9,130 nt of DNA from Sphingomonadales bacterium. Its GTDB lineage: Bacteria; Pseudomonadota; Alphaproteobacteria; Sphingomonadales; Sphingomonadaceae. The notes beneath the pieces are model-generated. The model worked only from the letters and a program-made list of their open reading frames with translations, did not search any database and was not told the origin of the DNA. The translations under genes were made by a program, and so were the position numbers. Each line of letters opens with the position of its first letter. The first letter of the stretch is position 1. The stretch covers positions 1 to 9,130 of the forward strand of contig JAAFIT010000070.1 in the NCBI GenBank assembly GCA_013298745.1. The letters run 5' to 3'. Below, one piece after another: positions 1 to 6,615 of this stretch.

Positions 1-40
1 CGCAGGGCATCGGATATTGTCTCGGGTCGACAGCTAGAAA

Positions 41-76
41 TGGGGCGTGGGGCCAATGGCCCCAACCGCCGGAGGC
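41..76 (+). repeat. 36-bp palindrome-containing repeat, copy 1
   Basis: First of three 36-bp copies of one element in this window; the others are at 991-1026 (opposite orientation) and 1078-1113. Each starts TGGGG, has an inner palindrome (here TGGGGCC-AAT-GGCCCCA, 48-64) and ends CCGCCGGAGGC. It matches copy 3 at 31 of 36 positions. This copy lies about 100 bases beyond the xth stop codon. The form resembles REP-type dispersed elements or a recurrent transcription-end hairpin, but no poly-U tract follows it. Confidence 0.75.
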
Positions 77-106
77 TCTGCTTCGACTTGAACGCAATCG
101 CCCCCG

Positions 107-180
107 GACTCGATTACAGTCTGATTGAACCGCTCAGGCTGAGCGGGCGCGTAACGCTTCGATCAGACTGCAATCGACTC
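107..180. repeat. Large imperfect stem-loop at the xth stop codon
   Basis: The arms 107-130 and 157-180 are inverted copies matching at 20 of 24 positions. The space between them continues a perfect 7-bp hairpin (CCGCTCA at 130-136, TGAGCGG at 140-146) with a 3-base loop. The outer arm reaches the last base of the xth TAG codon (180-182). It is well placed to act as a 3' end for the xth transcript, by protecting it from exonucleases or terminating it. Neither side has a U-run, so a classical intrinsic terminator is not supported. It could instead be a small palindromic repeat element. Confidence 0.6.
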
Positions 181-950
181 TAATCCCGCAAGACCACCCA
201 CGCCGGCGCATGGTCGCTGGCCTTTTCGGCGCCGCGCACGGCGCGATCGACGCCGGCATCGACAAGCCGGTCGGCCGCCGGTGGCGACAGCAACAGATGG
301 TCGATGCGAAAGCCATGGTCCTGCGGCCAGGCGCCGGCCTGATAGTCCCAATAGCTCCAGATGCCGCCGCGCGGGTGGGTGCTGCGGATCGCATCGGTCC
401 AGCCCTGCCAGAGCAGCGCGCGATAGGCGGCGCGACTTTCCGGCTGCATCAGCGCATCGTCGCGCATCGCCGTTTTTGACCAGATATCATCGTCATTGGG
501 GATGACATTGTAGTCGCCAGCCAGCACCACCGGCTGGCCATTGCCGACCAATGTCGCGGCATGGGCGTGCAGCCGTGCCATCCACGCGAGCTTGTAATCG
601 AACTTCGGCCCCGGCTGCGGATTGCCGTTGGGCAAATAGATGCTCGCCACCCGCACGCCGGCGACTTCGGCTTCAAGATAGCGCGATTGCTCGTCTGTCT
701 CGTCGCCTGGCAACCCGCGCTGTGTCTCGGTCGCAGGCTCGCGCGACAGGATCGCGACGCCGTTGAAGCCCTTCTGGCCGTGAACGAGGCAGTGATAGCC
801 GGCGTCGCGGATCACATCGACGGGGAAATTCTCGGTTACCGTCTTGATTTCCTGCAGACAGGCGACCTCGGGCTGCTCCGCGGCCAGCCATTCGAGCAGG
901 CGAGGCAAACGCGCATTGGTGCCATTGATGTTGAAGGTGGCGATTTTCAT
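180..950 (-). CDS. xth: Exodeoxyribonuclease III (class II AP endonuclease)
   Basis: A 256-residue protein of the ExoIII/APE1 endonuclease-exonuclease-phosphatase family. Enzymes of this family cut DNA 5' of abasic sites and degrade 3' ends of duplex DNA in base excision repair, in the cytoplasm with Mg2+. The full catalytic set is visible: N7 in FNING, E34 in LQE, Y105 in YLPNG, D146 and N148 in GDYN, D217 in RIDHLL, and D246-H247 in SDHAP. The ATG at 948-950 is secure because the N-terminus MKIATFNING aligns with E. coli ExoIII (MKFVSFNING) and the length is normal (E. coli has 268). The Shine-Dalgarno is weak. It lies downstream of erpA on the same strand, but 166 bases with two inverted repeat copies separate them, so cotranscription is uncertain. 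Confidence 0.97.
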   Translation of the reverse strand: MKIATFNINGTNARLPRLLEWLAAEQPEVACLQEIKTVTENFPVDVIRDAGYHCLVHGQKGFNGVAILSREPATETQRGLPGDETDEQSRYLEAEVAGVRVASIYLPNGNPQPGPKFDYKLAWMARLHAHAATLVGNGQPVVLAGDYNVIPNDDDIWSKTAMRDDALMQPESRAAYRALLWQGWTDAIRSTHPRGGIWSYWDYQAGAWPQDHGFRIDHLLLSPPAADRLVDAGVDRAVRGAEKASDHAPAWVVLRD

Positions 951-990
951 GGGGCAACCCTAGGCCCGAATGGATTGAAATTGAAGAAGG

Positions 991-1026
991 GCCTCCGGCG
1001 GCTGGGGTCGAAGACCCCAAACCCCA
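991..1026 (-). repeat. 36-bp palindrome-containing repeat, copy 2 (inverted)
   Basis: Same element as at 41-76 and 1078-1113, in reverse orientation. On the minus strand its inner palindrome reads TGGGGTC-TTC-GACCCCA. The C:G pair found at this stem position in copies 1 and 3 is T:A here, a compensatory change that keeps the stem. With copy 3 it makes a head-to-head pair 51 bases apart, able to form one long hairpin between erpA and xth. It lies 40 bases upstream of the xth start codon. Confidence 0.75.
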
Positions 1027-1077
1027 TTCAATTAATCATCACGATGACCAGACGGCTTTGCGCGGGCTGAAAACAAT

Positions 1078-1113
1078 TGGGGTCTGGGGCCGACGGCCCC
1101 AGCCGCCGGAGGC
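1078..1113 (+). repeat. 36-bp palindrome-containing repeat, copy 3
   Basis: Inner palindrome TGGGGCC-GAC-GGCCCCA at 1085-1101, followed by the shared end CCGCCGGAGGC. It begins 3 bases after the erpA stop codon in the minus-strand direction. In that direction the hairpin GGGGCC/GGCCCC is followed about 11 bases later by TTGTTTTC (1069-1076), so it could serve as an imperfect intrinsic terminator for erpA. The spacing to the T-rich stretch is longer than usual. Confidence 0.75.
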
Positions 1114-1116
1114 ACC

Positions 1117-1449
1117 TCAAACCGAAAAGCTCGACCCACAGCCGCAGCCACTGGCCGCATTGGGATTGCGCACTTCAAACGCCGCAGCGCCGATCTTTTC
1201 GACATAATCGACTTCAGCGCCGGCGACGAACGGCAGCGTATCCGGATCGATGAGCATGGTCACGCCGTCGGTTTCGACGGCAAGGTCATCGGCGGCGGCT
1301 TCGGCTTCGAGGCCGAACTTGTACTGGAAGCCGGCGCAGCCGCCGCCATCGACGGCGAGGCGGAGCTTGAGGCCGGGCTTGCCCTGACGCGCGGCGATCA
1401 CCGCGACGCGGGCGGCGGCTGCAGGCATCAGGCGGGGTGCGGTATCCAT
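1117..1449 (-). CDS. erpA: ErpA-type iron-sulfur cluster carrier (A-type)
   Basis: A 110-residue A-type carrier (HesB/IscA fold) that receives Fe-S clusters from the assembly machinery and delivers them to apo-enzymes in the cytoplasm. The three ligand cysteines are present: C38 in GGGCAGFQY, and C102 and C104 in the C-terminal SGCGCGSSFSV. The closing GCGSSF and the preceding VDYVEK...NPNA match ErpA better than IscA or SufA. The chosen ATG at 1447-1449 gives a normal family length; Met8 is a possible later start, and neither has a clear Shine-Dalgarno. It starts 37 bases after the M23 peptidase stop on the same strand, so the two may share a message. The repeat copy at 1078-1113 follows directly. 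Confidence 0.93.
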   Translation of the reverse strand: MDTAPRLMPAAAARVAVIAARQGKPGLKLRLAVDGGGCAGFQYKFGLEAEAAADDLAVETDGVTMLIDPDTLPFVAGAEVDYVEKIGAAAFEVRNPNAASGCGCGSSFSV

Positions 1450-1486
1450 GGCGCCAATGTAGGGCGGTACGGCCCGAACGGCAACC

Positions 1487-2827
1487 TCAACGAAGGCTGC
1501 GGATCGGCGTCATCCGCGGCGCATCGTTCGAAGCCGTGACGATATCGTCCTCGAGCGCCGGGCCGACATCACCGGTGACCGCTTCGGCCTGCGCCGCCAG
1601 CACATAGGCTGAGGCTTCGAGGAACGGCCGCGGGTTGACCGCCTGGCCATCGACGCGGACTTCATAATGGAGATGGGTACCCGTCGAGCGACCGGTCGAA
1701 CCCATGCGACCGATGAGCTGGCCCTTTTCGACATGCTCACCCGGCTTGACGAGCATCGCCGAGAGATGGCCGTAGCGGGTGTCGATGCCCTTGCCGTGCG
1801 ACAGTTCGACAAGGTTGCCGTAACCGCCCGAACGGCCGGCCTGCAGCACAGTGCCGCTGGCTGCGGCGTAAATGGGTTCGCCATGGGCGCCGGCCATATC
1901 GACGCCGGCGTGCATCGCGCTGCCGCCATTGAACGGATCGTAGCGGACGCCGAAACCGGACGTGTATCGATAATCCTTGACCGGCATATAGGCCGGGATA
2001 GCGGCGACCGCCGATTGCATGGCGTTCAGCTTCTTCCAGCTGAGGAACAGATCCTTGAAGCGCGGCTCGGCATCGGTGCTGACCGGGATATAGGGCCCGC
2101 CAACGCCGGCGGTGGCACCGTTCCAGTCACTCGAAGCCACGAAACGTTGCGGATCGAGGCCGAGGCGGCGGATCAGCGCCTGGGTATCCTTCAGCTTGGC
2201 TTCGGCGGCGCCGGTGGCCTTGTCGACCAGCGCCAGTTGCTGGCTTTCCAGCTGGCGGAAGGGTTCAACCATCGCATTGCTGTTCGGCAGCGATGCCAAT
2301 TCGGCACCACGCTTGCCGCGCTTGCCGGCCTTGGGGGCGACCAGGTCGCGCACCATGTCGAGATTGCTGGCGCCGCTGGCGGTCTGGCGCGGCAGCATCT
2401 GGGCGAGCTGCTTGAGATCACCCTTGTTGGAGAGAAGGGCGGTCAAAAACGCCTGGCGCGATTCGAGTGCCTGAGCACGGGCGGCGACATCACCCTTCAG
2501 GGCGGCGGTTTCCGCCTTCATGGCCTGGACCTGGGTGTGCAGCCGGGCGACTTCGGCCTGTTTGGCAGCAAGGATGGCATCATTGCCGGACAGCATCGAC
2601 GATGTTGCGACACCCAGCCAACCGGCGACAAGAACTGCGGACCCAATTGCCATAATCTGTGCTCGCGTCCCCACCTTGATTGTCAGGTCCGCCGCCGAGC
2701 CATCGATGGTCCGGAGATGCGGCCTGTGCCACGTGAATTCATGCGGCGGGAGCAGGCGCGCGGCTCTGATTTCGGCCCGTTCAAAGGCCCCTTTCAGTCG
2801 CGACACGGTGAAAACCCCCAGCAACAA
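1487..2827 (-). CDS. Membrane-anchored M23 (LytM-type) peptidoglycan endopeptidase
   Basis: A 446-residue protein with a basic cytoplasmic N-terminus (about 1-55), one transmembrane segment (about 57-76), an alanine- and glutamine-rich coiled coil (about 82-125), a linker, a C-terminal zinc metalloprotease domain (about 285-400) and an acidic tail. Metal and catalytic residues are intact: H306 and D310 in HAGVD, H354 in RYGHLS, and H385 and H387 in THLHYE. The domain should therefore be an active periplasmic peptide cross-link hydrolase, not an EnvC-like activator that has lost its ligands. Coiled coil plus M23 is a layout seen in growth and division hydrolases; its partner is unknown. The longest start is TTG (2825-2827). 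A GTG at codon 8 (2804-2806) follows a GGGGG stretch at plausible spacing and may be the true start. Confidence 0.9.
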   Translation of the reverse strand: MLLGVFTVSRLKGAFERAEIRAARLLPPHEFTWHRPHLRTIDGSAADLTIKVGTRAQIMAIGSAVLVAGWLGVATSSMLSGNDAILAAKQAEVARLHTQVQAMKAETAALKGDVAARAQALESRQAFLTALLSNKGDLKQLAQMLPRQTASGASNLDMVRDLVAPKAGKRGKRGAELASLPNSNAMVEPFRQLESQQLALVDKATGAAEAKLKDTQALIRRLGLDPQRFVASSDWNGATAGVGGPYIPVSTDAEPRFKDLFLSWKKLNAMQSAVAAIPAYMPVKDYRYTSGFGVRYDPFNGGSAMHAGVDMAGAHGEPIYAAASGTVLQAGRSGGYGNLVELSHGKGIDTRYGHLSAMLVKPGEHVEKGQLIGRMGSTGRSTGTHLHYEVRVDGQAVNPRPFLEASAYVLAAQAEAVTGDVGPALEDDIVTASNDAPRMTPIRSLR

Positions 2828-3071
2828 TTCTTCACGACGATGATGCGAACCGAACCCGAACGAACCACCGCCGGGCCGGTGCGATCAGTGCCCTTGCAGG
2901 CGATGACCACGCCTCAAACAACCAGAGTGGCGCGGGGCAAACAACCCGTTGCGCGGTATTCCCCGGCCAGTTGTTGCAGCCGCGCGACGAACGGAAGAAA
3001 TCGACATGGAACTGGCCGGAACTTGTGAATCAGGCCTTAAATCCGGCGCAATGTGTTTGACGAATCGCGGC
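2828..3071. other. 244-bp gap upstream of the M23 gene, no gene seen
   Basis: No convincing coding region lies between the end of bcp and the M23 peptidase. The promoter of the M23 gene is expected here, but I cannot assign -35 and -10 boxes. Two small structures stand out: a 9-bp direct repeat CAAACAACC at 2915-2923 and 2938-2946, and a perfect 10-bp inverted repeat, CCGGCCAGTT at 2963-2972 with AACTGGCCGG at 3010-3019. Confidence 0.6.
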
Positions 3072-3539
3072 TCAACCCAGCGCCTGCGCTGCCGCCAGCA
3101 CCTCGGCGACATGGCCGGGCACCTTCACCTTCGACCAGATTTGCGCGATCTTGCCGGCGCGATCGATGAGGAAGGTCGAACGCTCGATCCCCATGTACTT
3201 CTTGCCGTACATGCTCTTTTCCACCCAGACGCTATAGCTTTCTGTGACCGCGCCATCGTCGTCGGCGCCAAGCCCGACGGTCAGGCCATGCTTGGCGCGA
3301 AACTTGGCCTTGGATGCCGCCGATTCGCGCGACACCCCGACCACCGCGGTATCAGCGGCAGCAAAGGCAGCGAGATGGGCCGAAAAATCCTTGCCCTCGG
3401 TGGTGCAGCCCGGCGTGTCATCCTTGGGATAGAAATACAGCACCAGCTTCTTGCCGGCGAAATCGTCCAGCGAAATCGGCCCGGTGTCGCCGTTCAGCGT
3501 GAAGGCGGGAGCAGCATCGCCCGTGGTCGGAGTTGTCAT
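3072..3539 (-). CDS. bcp: Thiol peroxidase of the Bcp/PrxQ family
   Basis: A 155-residue AhpC/TSA-type peroxiredoxin that reduces hydrogen peroxide and organic hydroperoxides in the cytoplasm. The peroxidatic site is PKDDTPGCTTEG with C45, and the conserved Arg is R120 in GIERSTFLID. Position 50, where E. coli Bcp carries its resolving cysteine, is lysine, and C45 is the only cysteine in the protein. This is therefore a one-cysteine form that must be recycled by an external thiol. The ATG at 3537-3539 lies 3 bases after the glnE stop, with AAAGG in the glnE 3' end as a possible ribosome site, so expression is probably coupled to glnE. Confidence 0.95.
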   Translation of the reverse strand: MTTPTTGDAAPAFTLNGDTGPISLDDFAGKKLVLYFYPKDDTPGCTTEGKDFSAHLAAFAAADTAVVGVSRESAASKAKFRAKHGLTVGLGADDDGAVTESYSVWVEKSMYGKKYMGIERSTFLIDRAGKIAQIWSKVKVPGHVAEVLAAAQALG

Positions 3540-3542
3540 CGG

Positions 3543-6323
3543 TCAATTGCCTTTCGTTGCGAGAATGTCCTGAAATGCCAGTCGCACGGCATTTTTGGCC
3601 AGTGCCAATTGTTCGACAACAGCGGGAAATGATGCCGCACCCATACCGCGCGCCAGCATGGCCTCGACCGCCGGGGTGAAGGCTGCCGGCACCTCGCTGT
3701 TCGCCGCCACCAGCCGCAGCAGCACCAGAAAGCGCGTCAGCATGTCATGCGCTGCGGCCAGACCATCGGGCATGCGGTCGGCGGCTGTCAGCGCCGTAAT
3801 CGCTGAAGCCAGATCGGGGCCGACCCCGATACCATCGCGCAATTGCAGGAAGTGCACCAGAAACTCGAGATCGACCAGCCCGCCCGGTGCCAGCTTGACG
3901 TCAAACGCCCCCTTGGCGGGCTTGGCGGCGGCAATGTCCGCGCGCATCGCCAGCACGGAACGGCGCAGTGTTTCGGGGTCACGCGGGCGGTGCAGCGTCG
4001 CCGCGATTGCCGTTTCGGCGGCCGGACAATGCCCGACCACCCGCGCCCGGGTCAGCGCCATATGCTCCCAACTTTCGGCATCGTCAGCCTGATAGCGCGC
4101 GAAGCTCGCCACCGAGAGCGCCAGCATCCCCTTGGCACCCCAGGGCCTTAGCCGCGTATCGACCTCGTAAAGCGCCCCTGCCGCGGTCGGGACCGATAGG
4201 GCCGCCGTCAGCCGCGCTGCCAGCCGGTTGAAATAGAGCGTCGCCGGCAGCGGCTTGGCACCATCCGATACGGCTTCATGATCGCCGGTGAACAGATAGA
4301 CGAGATCAAGGTCCGACGCATGGGTAAGCGCCCGTCCGCCATAACGACCAAGCGCCAGAATGACCGGCTCGCTGCCGGCGACATGGCCGTGACTGCGGGC
4401 AAAGTCCGCCACCACCGCCGGGACGATGACTGCCAGCGCGGCATCGGCCAGATCGGACAGGGCCCGGGCCGCCACCAACGGGTCGCTGCGTCCCTCGATC
4501 AGTTGCGCACCGAGTTGAAAGCGCCGCTCCCCGGTCCAGCGACGAACGCGATCGAGCATATCCTCCAGCGCGCTTGCCGAGGCGGTAAAGCCGGCGAGTT
4601 CCGTCGCCAGCGCGTCCGCATCGGGAAGCGGGTCGAACGCGTCGGGCGCCAGCATGACATCGAAAAGCGCCGGATCGCGCGCAAGGGCATCGGCGAGCAC
4701 TGGCGCCACGCCAAGCAGATGACCGAGCAGGCCGACCAGCCGCGGATTGGCCTGGAGCAGCGCAAAGAACTGCGCGCCCTGCGGCAAGGCGGCAAGAAAG
4801 GCATCGAGCCTTGTCGCCGCCATTGCCGGGTCCGCAGCTTCGGCAATGCCGCCAACCAGTGCCGGCAGTACCGCCTCAAAGGCTTCACGCGCCGCCTCGC
4901 TGCGCAGTGCCCGCAATGTGCCGCCGCGCCAGCGCTTGATGCGCGGTACGATATCGGCGGCCACCCGCGGATAATGGCGCTTCAACCAGGCGGCGGGATC
5001 GGCCGGGATCACCACGGTTGCCGGAATCGCAGCGGCGATTAACCGGTCATAGGCTGCAGCAACCGGGGTCGTCGCCGCGAGCAGAGCGCGCTCAACCGCG
5101 GCCCAGTCGCGCGCACCGGCCAGAGCCGCGACGGCAGCGCGATCGGCGGCGAGGCGCGGCACCGCATGGGTCTGTTCGTCGCGGCGCATCTGCAAGCGGT
5201 GTTCGAGCGTGCGGAGCATCCGGTAGCTGTCCCCGAGCGTCGTCGCCTCACCGGGCGACACATGACCGGCCATCGCCAGCGCCGCCAGGCCATCGAGCGT
5301 TGCCGGCGCGCGCAATTCGGGCGCCCGACCGCCCCAGATGAGCTGGTGGATCTGGGCAAAGAATTCGACCTCGCGGATACCGCCGCGGCCACGTTTCAGA
5401 TCAAAACCCGGACCGATGGCCTGTCCCGCTTCGAAATGGTCACGAATCCGCAAGGATACCGCCTGAATGTCGCGCACCGCCGTCCAATCGAGACTGCGCC
5501 GCCAGACGAACGGCCGGATGCGATCAAGCAACCCCTGCCCCAGCGCGACATCGCCCGCCGCCGCCCGCGCCCGGATGAACGCCACCCGCTCCCATGTCAG
5601 CGCTTCCGACTGGTAGTAATGCTCGGCCGCCGCCACCGACAAGCTGATGGGAGTGATCTCGCTCGCCGGCCGCAGCCGCAGATCGACGCGCTGGACATAG
5701 CCATCGGGCGTCAGATCGGCGAGAATCGCTACCGCGCGCTTGGCGATCCGCACCGCCGCCTCGCCGGGCTCTTCATGGCTGCGGCGCGGGATTACGTCGG
5801 GGTCGTGAACGATGATCAGATCGACGTCCGATGAATAGTTGAGCTCATGGCTGCCCAATTTGCCCAGCGCCAGCGCCGCCATCCCGGCATTGGGTGCACC
5901 GCGTTCGGCCAGCGCCGCAGCAATGGCGATATCGATGCTCGAATCGGCAAAATCCGAAAGCGCCGCGGTGACGCGCTCGAGCGGCCAAAGCCCCGCCAGG
6001 TCGGCGAGCGCGATGATCAGCGCAATATCGCCGCGCGCCCGCCGCAGCCGCGCCATCACATCGTCGTCGGCAGCGGCAGCCCTCGCCATTGCGCCGGCAA
6101 AGGCGGCATCGACGCCATCAGCCGCGATCGCCGCCAGCACATCCCGCCGGCTGCGCAGCAAGCCCTTCAGGAACGGCGCCTGCGCCCAGGCCATGGCGGC
6201 AGCAGCTACAAGCTGCGGCGACAGACCCGCAGGCAACAGCGCCGCCAGATCGGCAGAGGGCTCGCGCGCGGGCAGGGCAAAGTCCATGGCGGCCGTGATG
6301 CCAGCCCGCAACGCTGGTGTCAC
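3543..6323 (-). CDS. glnE: Bifunctional glutamine synthetase adenylyltransferase/deadenylase
   Basis: A 926-residue protein close to the family length (E. coli 946). GlnE adds AMP to, or removes it from, glutamine synthetase under control of PII and glutamine, and so tunes nitrogen assimilation. Both nucleotidyltransferase domains are complete. The N-terminal (deadenylase) half has GKLGSHELNYSSDVDLI with D166 and D168, VDLRLRP at 213-219 and GGIREVEF at 314-321. The C-terminal (adenylyltransferase) half has GRYGGRALTHASDLDL with D671 and D673, VDTRLRP at 721-727 and GGLVDLEF at 814-821. The longest start is GTG (6321-6323). An ATG at 6285-6287 would drop 12 residues, and neither start has a strong Shine-Dalgarno. 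It probably forms an operon with bcp. It diverges from entericidin 1, whose stress promoter begins 6 bases from the GTG. Confidence 0.97.
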   Translation of the reverse strand: MTPALRAGITAAMDFALPAREPSADLAALLPAGLSPQLVAAAAMAWAQAPFLKGLLRSRRDVLAAIAADGVDAAFAGAMARAAAADDDVMARLRRARGDIALIIALADLAGLWPLERVTAALSDFADSSIDIAIAAALAERGAPNAGMAALALGKLGSHELNYSSDVDLIIVHDPDVIPRRSHEEPGEAAVRIAKRAVAILADLTPDGYVQRVDLRLRPASEITPISLSVAAAEHYYQSEALTWERVAFIRARAAAGDVALGQGLLDRIRPFVWRRSLDWTAVRDIQAVSLRIRDHFEAGQAIGPGFDLKRGRGGIREVEFFAQIHQLIWGGRAPELRAPATLDGLAALAMAGHVSPGEATTLGDSYRMLRTLEHRLQMRRDEQTHAVPRLAADRAAVAALAGARDWAAVERALLAATTPVAAAYDRLIAAAIPATVVIPADPAAWLKRHYPRVAADIVPRIKRWRGGTLRALRSEAAREAFEAVLPALVGGIAEAADPAMAATRLDAFLAALPQGAQFFALLQANPRLVGLLGHLLGVAPVLADALARDPALFDVMLAPDAFDPLPDADALATELAGFTASASALEDMLDRVRRWTGERRFQLGAQLIEGRSDPLVAARALSDLADAALAVIVPAVVADFARSHGHVAGSEPVILALGRYGGRALTHASDLDLVYLFTGDHEAVSDGAKPLPATLYFNRLAARLTAALSVPTAAGALYEVDTRLRPWGAKGMLALSVASFARYQADDAESWEHMALTRARVVGHCPAAETAIAATLHRPRDPETLRRSVLAMRADIAAAKPAKGAFDVKLAPGGLVDLEFLVHFLQLRDGIGVGPDLASAITALTAADRMPDGLAAAHDMLTRFLVLLRLVAANSEVPAAFTPAVEAMLARGMGAASFPAVVEQLALAKNAVRLAFQDILATKGN

Positions 6324-6328
6324 GCACC

Positions 6329-6353
6329 GGAACCCGTCATCCGCCGACGCGTT
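6329..6353 (+). promoter_or_regulatory. EcfG-type (general stress response) promoter for entericidin 1
   Basis: GGAAC at 6329-6333 and CGTT at 6350-6353 are separated by 16 bases. This matches the published ECF15/EcfG consensus of alphaproteobacteria, GGAAC-N16/17-CGTT. Transcription would start near 6360, giving a leader of about 30 bases with AGGA at 6380-6383 before the ATG at 6391. Position and direction both fit the entericidin gene. The call rests on motif match and placement only. Confidence 0.7.
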
Positions 6354-6390
6354 GAAGGCCCGGGCCAGTCCGGCCTGTCAGGAATTTTCC

Positions 6391-6531
6391 ATGCGCAACG
6401 CAATCATCATGACCTTGGCGCTCGTCACGGCCCTGTCGCTCAATGCCTGCAACACCGTCAGCGGCGCCGGCAAGGACATGAGCTCGGTCGGCAAGACCGT
6501 CACCAAGACCGCCAACGACGTCAAGAACTGA
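6391..6531 (+). CDS. Entericidin A/B family lipoprotein, copy 1
   Basis: A 46-residue lipoprotein. A short hydrophobic signal (about 3-17) ends in the lipobox LNAC with C20 as the lipidated residue. The mature part is 27 residues beginning CNTVSGAGKDMSSVGK, the entericidin signature. The E. coli entericidins are small cell-envelope lipoproteins described as an antidote/toxin pair linked to stationary-phase lysis; the role of alphaproteobacterial members is poorly known, and I do not infer toxicity. The ATG is supported by AGGA seven bases upstream and by the signal peptide. The longer upstream reading is only an open frame antisense to glnE. A second copy follows 91 bases later. The EcfG-like promoter at 6329-6353 suggests induction in the general stress response. 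Confidence 0.92.
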   Translation: MRNAIIMTLALVTALSLNACNTVSGAGKDMSSVGKTVTKTANDVKN

Positions 6532-6563
6532 CGCCTGTCCGGCGCTCAGCCAATTGTTGGGCG

Positions 6564-6592
6564 TTGGTATCCACCCGCCGATACGATATGCT
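6564..6592 (+). promoter_or_regulatory. Possible sigma-70 promoter before entericidin 2
   Basis: TTGGTA at 6564-6569 and TATGCT at 6587-6592 have a 17-base spacer; each box matches its consensus at four of six positions. If used, transcription would start near 6599, inside the 5' arm of the hairpin at 6591-6615, and that hairpin could not form fully. This is a weak call. Readthrough from entericidin 1 is an equally good way to express the second gene. Confidence 0.3.
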
Positions 6593-6615
6593 CCGGTCAG
6601 CCCTGTTGGCCGGAG
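6591..6615 (+). promoter_or_regulatory. Hairpin masking the entericidin 2 ribosome binding site
   Basis: CTCCGGTCAG (6591-6600) pairs with TTGGCCGGAG (6606-6615) in a continuous 10-bp stem with two G:U pairs and a 5-base loop, CCCTG. The 3' arm contains GGAG (6612-6615), the Shine-Dalgarno seven bases before the ATG at 6623. In a transcript reading through from entericidin 1, the ribosome site would be paired. The hairpin is followed by TTCCCCC, not a U-run, so it does not look like a terminator. Confidence 0.55.

Noticed and set aside
41..76. CRISPR-like interpretation of the three 36-bp repeats
   Set aside because: Only three copies exist, unevenly spaced and in mixed orientation, with no constant spacers and no cas genes.
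1667..3028. A 453-residue open frame on the plus strand opposite the M23 peptidase
   Set aside because: It is the antisense shadow of a clear M23 gene. Its product is low in recognisable motifs, its composition is that of a reverse GC-rich frame, and it runs into non-coding DNA.
2828..3071. CtrA-type TTAA-N7-TTAA sites or a clear sigma-70 promoter before the M23 gene
   Set aside because: I found no pair with correct spacing; the AT-rich patches are too short and isolated.
5166..5834. A long plus-strand open frame opposite glnE, with others at 4278-5042 and 5847-6638
   Set aside because: glnE has both catalytic domains intact over this stretch. The opposite frames show only Arg/Pro/His-rich composition and no domain, as expected for shadows in GC-rich DNA.
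5839..6531. A 230-residue plus-strand reading ending in the entericidin sequence
   Set aside because: The first 184 residues are antisense to glnE. The Shine-Dalgarno and signal peptide place the real start at 6391.
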